The notes beneath the pieces are model-generated. The model saw nothing but the letters and a program-made list of their open reading frames with translations. It searched no databases and was not told the origin of the DNA. Position numbers and translations under genes: made by a program. Positions 39,715 to 47,576 of a stretch of 64,000 nt of DNA are shown in pieces. The stretch covers positions 1-64,000 of the forward strand of contig JAFTFV010000048.1 in assembly GCA_017458265.1 (NCBI GenBank). The letters run 5' to 3'. This stretch comes from Bacteroidales bacterium. GTDB lineage: Bacteria; Bacteroidota; Bacteroidia; Bacteroidales; UBA932. The stretch's first letter is position 1. The number at the start of each line of letters is the position of its first letter.

Positions 39715-41024
39715 AAAAGATCCTCGCTGTAGCAGTTGCAGCCATTGCGCTTGCATCCTGCGCAAACTCCCCTCATCCCAAGTGGACCTACGACTCCGTA
39801 ATCTACGAAGTGAACATCCGCCAGTTTACGCCGGAAGGCACATTCAAGGGCGTTGAGGCCCAGCTTCCCCGCATTAAGGACCTTGGCGTTGACGTTCTCT
39901 GGCTCATGCCGATGTATGAGATCGGCACCGAAGGGCGCAAGGGCACCCTTGGCTCCTACTATGCAATTTCAGACTACAAGAAGGTGAATCCCGAGTTCGG
40001 CACCATGCAGGATTTCGAGGACCTCCTGAAGGCCGCCCACAAGCTGGGCTTCAAGGTCATCCTTGACTGGGTTGCCAACCAGACCGCTCCCGACAACGTC
40101 TGGATGAGCGAAAAACCTGCCGATTTCTACGAGCGCGACTCCCTTGGCAACGCCATCTACGAGTACGACTGGACCGACACCCGCAGCCTCAATTACGAGA
40201 ACGAGGAAGTCTGGTGGGCCCAGGACGATGCCATGCGTTTCTGGCTCGCAAAGGGCGTTGACGGCTTCCGCTGCGACGCCGCCGGCGAAGTCCCTGCCAA
40301 GTTCTGGAAGGGCATCCTCCCCAAGATGAACAAGGATTTCCCCAATATCTACCTCCTTGCCGAGGCCGAACGCGATGAACTCGCAGACCCTGCCGAGACC
40401 TTTGACGCCAACTACGCATGGGAACTCCACCACCTTCTGAACGGCCTTGCCCAGGGCAAGAAGACCGTTGCAGATCTTAAGGACTATGTGGCCCGTGACC
40501 TTGCCCGCTTCGGAGAGCAGGCCTTCCGCCTCACCTTCACCTCCAACCATGACGAGAACTCCTGGGCCGGCACCGAGTTCGAGCGCGAAGGCATCTATGC
40601 CAATGCATGCGCAGTGCTCTGCTTCACCCTTCCGGGAAGCCAGCCGCTCATCTATACGGGACAGGAAATCGGCCTTGACCGCCGTCTGGAATTCTTTGAG
40701 AAAGACCCCATCACTGACTGGAGCGCCAATGAGTATACCACCTTCTGGAAGTCCCTCGTAGACCTCAAGCATGGCAACAAGGCCCTCCGTGCCGGTGAAA
40801 AAGGCGGCAAGATTGACTGGTGGGAAGTTCCTGAAGGCATCGTCGCCTTCTCACGTGAACTCAATGGTAACAAGGTTATCGTGATTGCAAACTTCGGCAA
40901 GGAAGACTATACTCCCGTTTTCAACCTTCCCGGAAGATTCACGAACCACTTCACCGGAGAAAAGGTCAAGAGCCCTCTGCAGCTCTCACTTGCCCCCGGT
41001 GACTACGTGGTATTTACAGAATAG
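39711..41024 (+). CDS. GH13 alpha-amylase family enzyme, lipoprotein
   Basis: The 437-residue protein has its signal ending ASC (Cys17). The GH13 barrel starts directly (VIYEVNIRQFTPEGTF). Catalytic residues are Asp189 (DGFRCDAAGEVP), Glu218 (LLAEAER) and Asp281 (SNHDENSW). In conserved region I the usual His is Gln124 (DWVANQTAPDN), which is uncommon and may change substrate contacts. It is translationally coupled to the GH2 gene and probably acts on short maltodextrins. This is the last gene of the glycan locus. Confidence 0.87.
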   Translation: MKKILAVAVAAIALASCANSPHPKWTYDSVIYEVNIRQFTPEGTFKGVEAQLPRIKDLGVDVLWLMPMYEIGTEGRKGTLGSYYAISDYKKVNPEFGTMQDFEDLLKAAHKLGFKVILDWVANQTAPDNVWMSEKPADFYERDSLGNAIYEYDWTDTRSLNYENEEVWWAQDDAMRFWLAKGVDGFRCDAAGEVPAKFWKGILPKMNKDFPNIYLLAEAERDELADPAETFDANYAWELHHLLNGLAQGKKTVADLKDYVARDLARFGEQAFRLTFTSNHDENSWAGTEFEREGIYANACAVLCFTLPGSQPLIYTGQEIGLDRRLEFFEKDPITDWSANEYTTFWKSLVDLKHGNKALRAGEKGGKIDWWEVPEGIVAFSRELNGNKVIVIANFGKEDYTPVFNLPGRFTNHFTGEKVKSPLQLSLAPGDYVVFTE

Positions 41025-41046
41025 AAGGTTTGTGCGGGAGCCTGTG

Positions 41047-42675
41047 TTATTGGTACAGGTGACGCTTGATGCTGCCTTTGGCAGTGCGCTCAAACGGCAC
41101 GTCTACAATCTCGACTGAAGCAATCTGGCTGAACTGAGGCAGCGCCTCGTTGGCCAGATTCTTTATTGATTCTGCCATTGCGTTGTGGGCTTCTTCGCTG
41201 GTGAGCGTTTCTGCCGATGAGGGCTTGGGATACACCAGGGCCACGATTTTGCCGTTCTTGGAGAGGACAAGGCTCTCCTGGACATTCTCGTTGCGGGAGA
41301 TGACCTGCTCTACTTCCTCGGGGTAGATGTTCTGGCCGGATGCGCTCAGGATAAGGGCCTTGATGCGGCCGCGGATGAAGACATTGCCGTCCTCGTCCAT
41401 GATGCCAAGGTCTCCGGTGCGGAACCAGCCGTCGTAGGTGTGGGAGTCAAGGTCGGCCTGGGGGTTCTTGTAATAGCCGATGGACAGGTTGGGACCCTTG
41501 GTCTGGATTTCTCCGGGGATGTGTTCGGGATCCGGCGAGGTGATGCGCACCTTGTGGATGGGCTTGCCGCAGGAGCCGGCTACATAGTTCTCCGGACGTT
41601 CGAAGCAGATGAGAGGGCAGGCTTCGGTCATGCCGTAGCCAACCACGCAGGGGATACCAAGCTTGTGCAGGTTGCTTTCTACCTGGAAGCTGAGGGGTGC
41701 TCCGCCTACGATTATCATCTTCAGACGGCCGCCAAGTTCCTGCATGATCTGTTTTCCAAGCGAGTTGTAAAATGCCAGCCTGAGGCCAGGAACTGATGTC
41801 AGCGCCTTTGCCGAGCGTGTCTTAAGCTGCGGGGCTATTAGGCTTCCGTACAGTTTCTCTATGATGAGAGGCACCGTTATGAAGAGTGACGGCTTTACGG
41901 TCTTTATGGCCTCAAGAAGCAGTGAAGGGGAAGGCACCCTTCCAAGGAAGTAGATGGTGTAACCGGTGCAGCATGGATAGATGAACTCCATTCCAAGGCC
42001 GTACATGTGTGCAAGCGGGAGGTTTGATACTATCCTGTCCGGTTCTGACGATATGTGATGCTGGCAGTACTCCACGATGTCCGACATTGCATTGTACGTG
42101 AGCATGACACCCTTGGGGTCTCCCGAAGTTCCGGAAGTGTAGTTGATGATGGCGAGGTCCATGGGATTCTCGACGTCGTACTCCACGCCCTGCGGGTCAA
42201 GGCCTTCGGGGTAGAGTTCGGCAAAGAGTTTCTTCCTGGAACTCCATGCCGATTTTACCTTTTCAGTGCCCCAGAGGAGGGAATCGGCCTTGGCGCTGAT
42301 GACGCCTTTGATGGCCGGAGTGGCAGCGGGGTCCATCTTTTTCCAGATGTCGGGCTCCGTGATGAGAAGGACGCTGTCAGAGTGGCTGGTGAGCTGGCTG
42401 ATGCCTTCCGGTGTGAAGTTTGGAAGAATTGGAACGATGACCGCTCCGAAGGTGTTCACGGCAAAAAACGCGATGGCCCAGCGGGCGGAACTGCCGGCGC
42501 AGAGGGCTATCTTCTGGCCCCTGCGGATTCCTGCGGCAGCGAAGAAGATATGGTACTGTTCAATTGCAGCTGCTACATCGGCAAAAGTGTACGATGTGCC
42601 GCCATAATCGCAGAAAGCGGGGGCGTCCGGTCTGGTATGAATCTGCTCTTCGAGTTTCTTGAGGTACTGTTTCAC
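41047..42675 (-). CDS. AMP-binding long-chain acyl-CoA ligase
   Basis: This 542-residue ANL superfamily enzyme has the P-loop-like motif YTSGTSGDPKGVM, GYGMTEACP, and the hinge region YDGWFRTGDLG...FIRGRIKALI. The C-terminal catalytic Lys region is RTAKGSIKR. It activates a fatty acid with ATP and then forms the CoA thioester. Chain length is not fixed by sequence. It has its own promoter, divergent from cardiolipin synthase. A shared role in lipid metabolism is plausible. Confidence 0.87.
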   Translation of the reverse strand: MKQYLKKLEEQIHTRPDAPAFCDYGGTSYTFADVAAAIEQYHIFFAAAGIRRGQKIALCAGSSARWAIAFFAVNTFGAVIVPILPNFTPEGISQLTSHSDSVLLITEPDIWKKMDPAATPAIKGVISAKADSLLWGTEKVKSAWSSRKKLFAELYPEGLDPQGVEYDVENPMDLAIINYTSGTSGDPKGVMLTYNAMSDIVEYCQHHISSEPDRIVSNLPLAHMYGLGMEFIYPCCTGYTIYFLGRVPSPSLLLEAIKTVKPSLFITVPLIIEKLYGSLIAPQLKTRSAKALTSVPGLRLAFYNSLGKQIMQELGGRLKMIIVGGAPLSFQVESNLHKLGIPCVVGYGMTEACPLICFERPENYVAGSCGKPIHKVRITSPDPEHIPGEIQTKGPNLSIGYYKNPQADLDSHTYDGWFRTGDLGIMDEDGNVFIRGRIKALILSASGQNIYPEEVEQVISRNENVQESLVLSKNGKIVALVYPKPSSAETLTSEEAHNAMAESIKNLANEALPQFSQIASVEIVDVPFERTAKGSIKRHLYQ

Positions 42676-42692
42676 TTCCTATATATTTTTCG

Positions 42693-42700
42693 CAAAGTTA
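42693..42700 (-). promoter_or_regulatory. -7 box (TAACTTTG) of the acyl-CoA ligase gene
   Basis: Full TAnnTTTG match on the minus strand, 17 nt before the ATG at 42675; divergent from the cls promoter 13 bp away. Confidence 0.6.
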
Positions 42701-42712
42701 GTAAAAAATCAT

Positions 42713-42720
42713 TATATTTG
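42713..42720 (+). promoter_or_regulatory. -7 box (TATATTTG) of cls
   Basis: Full TAnnTTTG match ending 5 nt before the cls ATG, so a leaderless or nearly leaderless mRNA is expected. Confidence 0.6.
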
Positions 42721-42725
42721 TAGAG

Positions 42726-44168
42726 ATGTCTTTGCTTGCAGTCATACTCGTTGCGCTTCACGTATTTATCGGCATCGCGGCCGTCGTCTGGATCCTCCTC
42801 GGAGACTGCGACAGTGGCTGGAAAGTGGCCTGGACGGTCCTGTTCTTCGTTATTCCGGAAATAACCATCATCGTCTACATCCTTCTGGGGCTTCGCTACA
42901 GGAAGGGAAGGATGTTCAAACGCCTCCACGGGCCGGTGCAGGAGCTATTCGAGAAAGAACTGGACCTGGATTCTTCAGTGCTGGAGCCGGATTTTTCCAC
43001 GGTCGCCGACGAGTACAAGCCCCTCGCCAAGCTCTTCTGCACCTGCAGCAACACGAACATCGTAACCTCCGGGAACAATCTGGAAATCATCACCTCCGGC
43101 GAAAGGAAGCGCGAACTGCTTCTGGAAGACCTCAGAAATGCCAAGAAGTACATACACATAGAGTACTTCCGCTTCGGGGCCGACAAAACCGGACTCGAAG
43201 TGCGTGAGATCCTTGAACAGAAAGCTGCCGAGGGCGTTGAGGTCCGCGTCCTCTTCCCCAATATCTCCAACCGCTGGCAGAAGTGGTCCTTCTTCCAGCA
43301 CATGATAGACAGGGGAGTGGAGGTGAACAGGTTCACCAACTTCAAGCTCAACTGGCGTGTATTCATAATGCGCATCAACTGCCAGGACCACCGCAAGATA
43401 GTGGTGGTGGACGGCAAGGTGGCATATACCGGCGGCATGAATCTCAACGACAATTACTTCTACCGCTGGAGGGACACTCACCTTCGCATAGAGGGACCTT
43501 CCGTGAATATACTCGAAGCCGCTTTCATCGACAACCTCCTCACCAGCCAGGGTACGCTCACGCATCGGCTTCCGTATTATTTCACCACCCATTTCGAGCC
43601 TTCTCCCGCACCCTTTGAAGGAAAAAGCCTTCAGGTAGTTACGGATGCGGCAGAGTATCCTTTCACATCGGCACAGCTGGGATACGAGTGGGTCCTTGCG
43701 AATGCGAAGCACTATGTATACCTGCAGACACCCTATTTCCTGCCGCCCGAGCCCATCCTCGACGCCCTCAAGAATGCTGCCCTGAGGGGCGTAGACGTGC
43801 GTATCATGCTCCCTGAGAAGGTAGACACCCCTCTCATGGGCCTCGGCAACCAGTCCTACTACGAGGAGTGCGCCGCCGCCGGCATCAAGATCTATATCCG
43901 CGGCGGGAACTTCATCCACTCCAAGACCATGGTGGCCGACGATTACGTAAGCGTTGTGGGGGCGTCCAATCTCGATACCCGCAGTTTCCAGCTCAACTCT
44001 GAGGTCAATACTTTCATCTACGACAGGGAAGCGGCCGTCTGCTGCAGGGAAATCTTCCTCAGGGACAGCAATTCCACCCTGCTTGACGTAGATGAGTGGA
44101 AGGCTTCCAGAAGCTTCTGGAACCGCCTTGGAGCGGCCTTAATGCGCGTTCTCAGCTTCAATCTCTGA
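42726..44168 (+). CDS. cls: Cardiolipin synthase (phospholipase D family)
   Basis: This 480-residue membrane enzyme has two N-terminal transmembrane segments, then two HKD motifs: HRKIVVVDGKVAYTGGMN and HSKTMVADDYVSVVGASNLD. They form the active site that joins two phosphatidylglycerols into cardiolipin and glycerol. Length matches bacterial ClsA (about 480). The stop abuts the stop of the convergent lipoprotein gene (44169), leaving no terminator space. Confidence 0.93.
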   Translation: MSLLAVILVALHVFIGIAAVVWILLGDCDSGWKVAWTVLFFVIPEITIIVYILLGLRYRKGRMFKRLHGPVQELFEKELDLDSSVLEPDFSTVADEYKPLAKLFCTCSNTNIVTSGNNLEIITSGERKRELLLEDLRNAKKYIHIEYFRFGADKTGLEVREILEQKAAEGVEVRVLFPNISNRWQKWSFFQHMIDRGVEVNRFTNFKLNWRVFIMRINCQDHRKIVVVDGKVAYTGGMNLNDNYFYRWRDTHLRIEGPSVNILEAAFIDNLLTSQGTLTHRLPYYFTTHFEPSPAPFEGKSLQVVTDAAEYPFTSAQLGYEWVLANAKHYVYLQTPYFLPPEPILDALKNAALRGVDVRIMLPEKVDTPLMGLGNQSYYEECAAAGIKIYIRGGNFIHSKTMVADDYVSVVGASNLDTRSFQLNSEVNTFIYDREAAVCCREIFLRDSNSTLLDVDEWKASRSFWNRLGAALMRVLSFNL

Positions 44169-45221
44169 TCATTTCTGCGCAAATTCGCTGGTCCCCTTGA
44201 GGCCCGTGGTCCCATAGTATTTCTCCACAACGTTGCCTTTCAGGTATATCCTTGTGCCGATAAGGTCCGGATGGTCGGCAAGGTTTATCGCGTCCCGTAC
44301 CTTTCCGGATGGCAGCTCGACGGCGACGCAGGAGGCCTTGTCCGTGACGGAAGAGCGCGCCGCAAGGGCAAGGTGCGTCTTTGACGTAATCCCGGAAGTC
44401 TTGACGCTTTTTCCTGCCGAAGTGAGGTCTCCTCCCACTATATACCCGTAAATCCATACGTCTTCTTCTCCGACATGAAGGGCGGCGTCCGGCACGTTGA
44501 CGGCGCCTGTGTCCCCGGAGCCCTCTCCGATGGTGTAATCCTCGGAGCGCCAGTTCCTTGTGGTGTCTACCGCAACGCTAATGGACGAGGATACGCTGCT
44601 TGATGCCGACACCTTGATTGACAGCATGTCCCTTGCCGAAAGTGTCCTTGTGAGGAGCGTTTCCTCCCTCCCTTCATTGTATAAGGTGAGCGCAACTTCT
44701 CCGGGGAAGAAATATGCCGCCCTTTTCTCCGTATAGGAGTACATCAGACGCGACGGGGCCTGTTTCAGATAGAGGACGCCGTCCGGAAATGCAGTGATGA
44801 ATTCCGGCGATATCTTAAGGACCATTCCGGCATTGAGCAGCGTGCATTCCAGCTTCACGGCGACGCTCTTACCGCCTTCCACAACCACAACCTGCTCGTC
44901 TCCGTACTGCGGCCTCCCGAACGCCGGGGCAGTGAATTCCAGCGACACGGCCCGCACCGTATAGCTTCCCGGCTTTACATCTATTGAAGACGGCGAATCC
45001 CCGTAGGTGCCCTCGTAGACCACCTGCCCGGCAGGGTCCCTTACCGTAAGTATAAAGTCATTGGTGTCCGGCATTTCTGCCGATCCCTTGGTGGGCGCAC
45101 CCTCGTTCCAGTACCAGGAGAGCGTCCCGTTCAGGCACCCTTCCGGTTCACGGGAGAAGTCATCGCACGCGGCCAGTCCCGCTGCCAGCGGAATTATGGC
45201 CATAATCATTTTCGCTTTCAT
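44169..45221 (-). CDS. DUF4493-type lipoprotein
   Basis: The 350-residue protein has its signal ending AAC (MKAKMIMAIIPLAAGLAAC). The N-terminal half (GTLSWYWNEG..., FILTVRDPAGQVVYEGTYG, SIDVKPGSYTVRA) fits DUF4493. The C-terminal part (VWIYGYIVGGDLTS..., IGTRIYLKGNVVEKYYG) looks like the OB-fold-like DUF6359. Both are Bacteroidetes surface or periplasmic domains of unknown function. ATG 45221 is chosen for the signal peptide; a longer upstream frame is out of character. Confidence 0.7.
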   Translation of the reverse strand: MKAKMIMAIIPLAAGLAACDDFSREPEGCLNGTLSWYWNEGAPTKGSAEMPDTNDFILTVRDPAGQVVYEGTYGDSPSSIDVKPGSYTVRAVSLEFTAPAFGRPQYGDEQVVVVEGGKSVAVKLECTLLNAGMVLKISPEFITAFPDGVLYLKQAPSRLMYSYTEKRAAYFFPGEVALTLYNEGREETLLTRTLSARDMLSIKVSASSSVSSSISVAVDTTRNWRSEDYTIGEGSGDTGAVNVPDAALHVGEEDVWIYGYIVGGDLTSAGKSVKTSGITSKTHLALAARSSVTDKASCVAVELPSGKVRDAINLADHPDLIGTRIYLKGNVVEKYYGTTGLKGTSEFAQK

Positions 45222-45238
45222 AGAACAATGTGTTTGTG

Positions 45239-45246
45239 CAAAGCTA
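45239..45246 (-). promoter_or_regulatory. -7 box (TAGCTTTG) of the DUF4493 lipoprotein gene
   Basis: Full TAnnTTTG match on the minus strand, 17 nt before ATG 45221, in the divergent gap with ffh. Confidence 0.55.
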
Positions 45247-45344
45247 TGGAGCTTTTTCGGGACAGACATTCGGAAACGTATAAATCTTGGCCTCAGTTTC
45301 TGAATATCATCCTGAAACTGCAAGGGCAAGCGAAAAAAAATCCG

Positions 45345-45352
45345 TATATTTG
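45345..45352 (+). promoter_or_regulatory. -7 box (TATATTTG) of ffh
   Basis: Full TAnnTTTG match, 23 nt before the ffh ATG at 45376. Confidence 0.6.
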
Positions 45353-45375
45353 CCTCTCTAAAGAAAAGAAGGTAT

Positions 45376-46701
45376 ATGTTCGAGAATTTGTCGGAGAGAC
45401 TGCAAAGGTCTTTCAAGATACTGAAGGGTGAAGGAAAAATCACCGAGATCAACGTCGCTGAAACCATGAAGGACATCCGCAAGGCCCTCCTTGATGCCGA
45501 TGTCAGCTACAAGGTCGCAAAGGACTTCTGCAACGATGTCAAGGACAAGGCCATCGGCGCAAACGTCCTCACCGCCGTGAACCCCCGCCAGATGATGATC
45601 AAGATCATGCACGACTCCCTTGCCGAGTTCATGGGAGGCGGTGCAACGGACGTCAACGTCAAGGGAAATCCCGGCATCGTCCTGGTAGCCGGTCTCAACG
45701 GTTCCGGTAAGACCATCTTCTCCGGCAAGCTCGCCCTCAATCTCAAGTCCAGGAAGGGAATGAAGGTTCTCCTTGCCGCCTGCGACACCTTCCGCCCCGC
45801 CGCAATCCAGCAGCTGCAGCTCCTCGGAGAGGGCATCCAGGTGCCCGTATACACCGAGGAAGGCGAAAAGGACCCCATCAAGATTGCAACCGCAGCCGTA
45901 AGGAAGGCAAAGTCTGAAGGCTACTCCGTGGTCATTGTCGATACCGCCGGCCGCCTTGCCGTAGACAAGGAGCTGATGGACGAGATAAGCGCCCTCCACA
46001 AGGCCCTGAACCCCACTGAAACCCTCTTCGTGGTGGATGCCATGACCGGCCAGGACGCCGTGGAAACCGCAAAAGCCTTCAACGAGGCCATCGACTTTGA
46101 CGGCGTCGTCCTCACCAAGATGGACGGTGACACCAGAGGCGGTGCCGCGCTTTCCGTAAAGGCCGTGGTAGGGAAGCCCATCAAGTTCGTCTCCACAGGC
46201 GAAAAGATGGAGGCCCTGGACGTGTTCCACCCCGAAAGAATCGCAGACCGTATCCTTGGCATGGGAGACGTCGTTTCCCTCGTGGAAAAGGCCCAGGAAC
46301 AGTTTGACGAGAAGCAGGCTCGCGAACTCCGCAAGAAACTCTCCCACGACAAGTTCACCCTCCAGGACTTCTACGACCAGATCCAGCAGGTGAAGAAGAT
46401 GGGCAACATCAAGGACCTCGCAGGCATGATTCCCGGCATGGGCGCCGCCCTGAAGGACGTGGACATCGACAATGACACCGCCTTCAAGGCCACCGAGGCC
46501 ATCATCCTTTCCATGACCCCCTACGAGCGCGAAAACCCCGACATCATCAACGGCTCCCGCCGCAAGAGAATTGCCGATGGCTCCGGCACCTCCCTCCAGG
46601 AAGTGAACCGCCTCCTCAAGCAGTTCGAGGGCACCCGCAAGGCTATGAAGGGCGTCATGACCGGCAATATCATGCAGAGAATGAAGGGCTTCCGCAGATA
46701 A
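45376..46701 (+). CDS. ffh: Signal recognition particle GTPase Ffh
   Basis: This 441-residue protein has the N-domain helices (1-95), the G domain with GLNGSGKTIFSGKLA, DTFRPAAIQQL, DTAGRLAVD and TKMDGDTRGGA, and the Met-rich M domain that binds SRP RNA and signal peptides (GMIPGMGAAL, then SMTPYEREN). It delivers nascent membrane proteins to FtsY and the translocon. The P-loop reads GLNGSGKTIF where most Ffh proteins have GLQGSGKTT. This is a notable but probably tolerated change. It has its own promoter. Confidence 0.95.
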   Translation: MFENLSERLQRSFKILKGEGKITEINVAETMKDIRKALLDADVSYKVAKDFCNDVKDKAIGANVLTAVNPRQMMIKIMHDSLAEFMGGGATDVNVKGNPGIVLVAGLNGSGKTIFSGKLALNLKSRKGMKVLLAACDTFRPAAIQQLQLLGEGIQVPVYTEEGEKDPIKIATAAVRKAKSEGYSVVIVDTAGRLAVDKELMDEISALHKALNPTETLFVVDAMTGQDAVETAKAFNEAIDFDGVVLTKMDGDTRGGAALSVKAVVGKPIKFVSTGEKMEALDVFHPERIADRILGMGDVVSLVEKAQEQFDEKQARELRKKLSHDKFTLQDFYDQIQQVKKMGNIKDLAGMIPGMGAALKDVDIDNDTAFKATEAIILSMTPYERENPDIINGSRRKRIADGSGTSLQEVNRLLKQFEGTRKAMKGVMTGNIMQRMKGFRR

Positions 46702-46748
46702 TTTTCCAAATATTCCTGCAGCCTGTTTCCCATTTGAAATTTATTTGC

Positions 46749-46756
46749 TAAATTTG
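46749..46756 (+). promoter_or_regulatory. -7 box (TAAATTTG) of the zapA operon
   Basis: Full TAnnTTTG match, 20 nt before ATG 46777. Confidence 0.6.
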
Positions 46757-46776
46757 CAAATAATGGCAAACCGGCT

Positions 46777-47049
46777 ATGCTGGAAGATATTCGAAAGCAT
46801 ATTGAAAGGCTGATCGCCCTGTATGAGGCTGAGAAGGCGGAGAACACAAGGCTTCGCCAGGAGTTACATGCGAGTGAGGAAACCGGAGCCGCCCTAAGGA
46901 ATTATGTTAAAGAACTGGAGTCCGGGATTAAAGCCCGGTCCCTTTCAGATGCTTTCACAGGTGCACAGGACAAGGATGCGGCCCGTGAACGTATAGACAA
47001 ACTTATAAAGGAGATAAATAAATGCATCTCCTATCTGGAGGAATCGTAG
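46777..47049 (+). CDS. Small coiled-coil protein upstream of zapA (ZapB-like)
   Basis: This 90-residue, highly charged protein is predicted as two coiled helices: IRKHIERLIALYEAEKAEN with its continuation, and RERIDKLIKEINKCISYLEE. It ends 1 nt before zapA starts. The size, the coiled coil and the place directly ahead of zapA suggest a Z-ring accessory protein like ZapB. The similarity is in architecture, not in sequence I can align. Confidence 0.6.
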   Translation: MLEDIRKHIERLIALYEAEKAENTRLRQELHASEETGAALRNYVKELESGIKARSLSDAFTGAQDKDAARERIDKLIKEINKCISYLEES

Positions 47050-47050
47050 T

Positions 47051-47338
47051 ATGGCCCAGAAAATCAGCATAAAGATCGCAGGCCGCACGTTCAACCTCAC
47101 AGCAGCCACTCCTGAGCAGGAGGAAGTGTTCCGCCTCGCTGCAGACGCCATCAACAAGCGTTTTGTCGTCTACACCCAGAGCTATCCCGGGAAAACGGCG
47201 GCAGACATGCTCTCGATGGTGGCCCTCAGCGAAACGGCCCTCCGCATTGAAATGCAGAAGGAGATGGAAAAGATTCGTCAAGGCGAAAGCAATCTGGAGA
47301 AAGACCTGGAGCAGTATCTCAAGGACATAGAGCAATAA
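47051..47338 (+). CDS. zapA: Cell division protein ZapA
   Basis: This 95-residue protein begins QKISIKIAGRTFNLTAATPEQEEVF, the ZapA beta-sheet head. A heptad-rich C-terminal helix (ALSETALRIEMQKEMEKIR) forms the tetramer coil. It cross-links FtsZ filaments at midcell. The stop codon lies at the very start of a structured RNA region, matching the zapA-6S RNA neighbourhood known from other bacteria. Confidence 0.85.
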   Translation: MAQKISIKIAGRTFNLTAATPEQEEVFRLAADAINKRFVVYTQSYPGKTAADMLSMVALSETALRIEMQKEMEKIRQGESNLEKDLEQYLKDIEQ

Positions 47339-47497
47339 GCCGTCAACCATCGAACGCTGAAATCAACATTTTCAACATGCCGGGTTGACTCAGGCTGCGG
47401 AAGGCGGGCCCGCCCCGTTTAGCGGGATACCCGAAACAGCCGGAACCCAAATCTTATCTCGCATAAGATTTCTGACAGGATGCTGACGGCTTTTTTT
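47337..47497 (+). ncRNA. 6S-like RNA candidate (ssrS / 6S-Flavo type)
   Basis: About 155 nt lie between zapA and rny. AAGCCGTCA (47337-47345) pairs with TGACGGCTT (47484-47492), and CATC (47348-47351) pairs with GATG (47479-47482). This forms one long closing stem with a T7 tract behind it. The interior is GC-rich and can fold further (for example GGGCCCGCCCC-GTTT-AGCGGG). A long imperfect rod just downstream of zapA is what 6S RNA looks like in many bacteria. I cannot run a covariance search, so this is a call from place and shape. A plain terminator is the alternative. Confidence 0.55.
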
Positions 47498-47504
47498 CTC
47501 ATTC

Positions 47505-47541
47505 AGGCAGTTTTTCCTTAGGGAAAGGCTGCCTTGTTTTG
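47505..47541 (+). terminator. Second terminator hairpin before rny
   Basis: AGGCAG (47505-47510) pairs with CTGCCT (47529-47534), extended inside by TTTCC/GGAAA, and is followed by TGTTTTG. With the closing stem of the 6S-like RNA it makes two terminators in series. Confidence 0.65.
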
Positions 47542-47576
47542 TACTAAACCTAACATATATATATATTCATAACAAC

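Noticed and set aside
41020..41060. Terminator between the last GH13 and the acyl-CoA ligase genes
   Set aside because: Only a 5-bp stem (CCTGT/ACAGG) without a T-run; too weak to call.
45222..45482. Long N-terminal extension of the DUF4493 lipoprotein
   Set aside because: It crosses the -7 boxes of both divergent genes; the lipoprotein signal begins at 45221.
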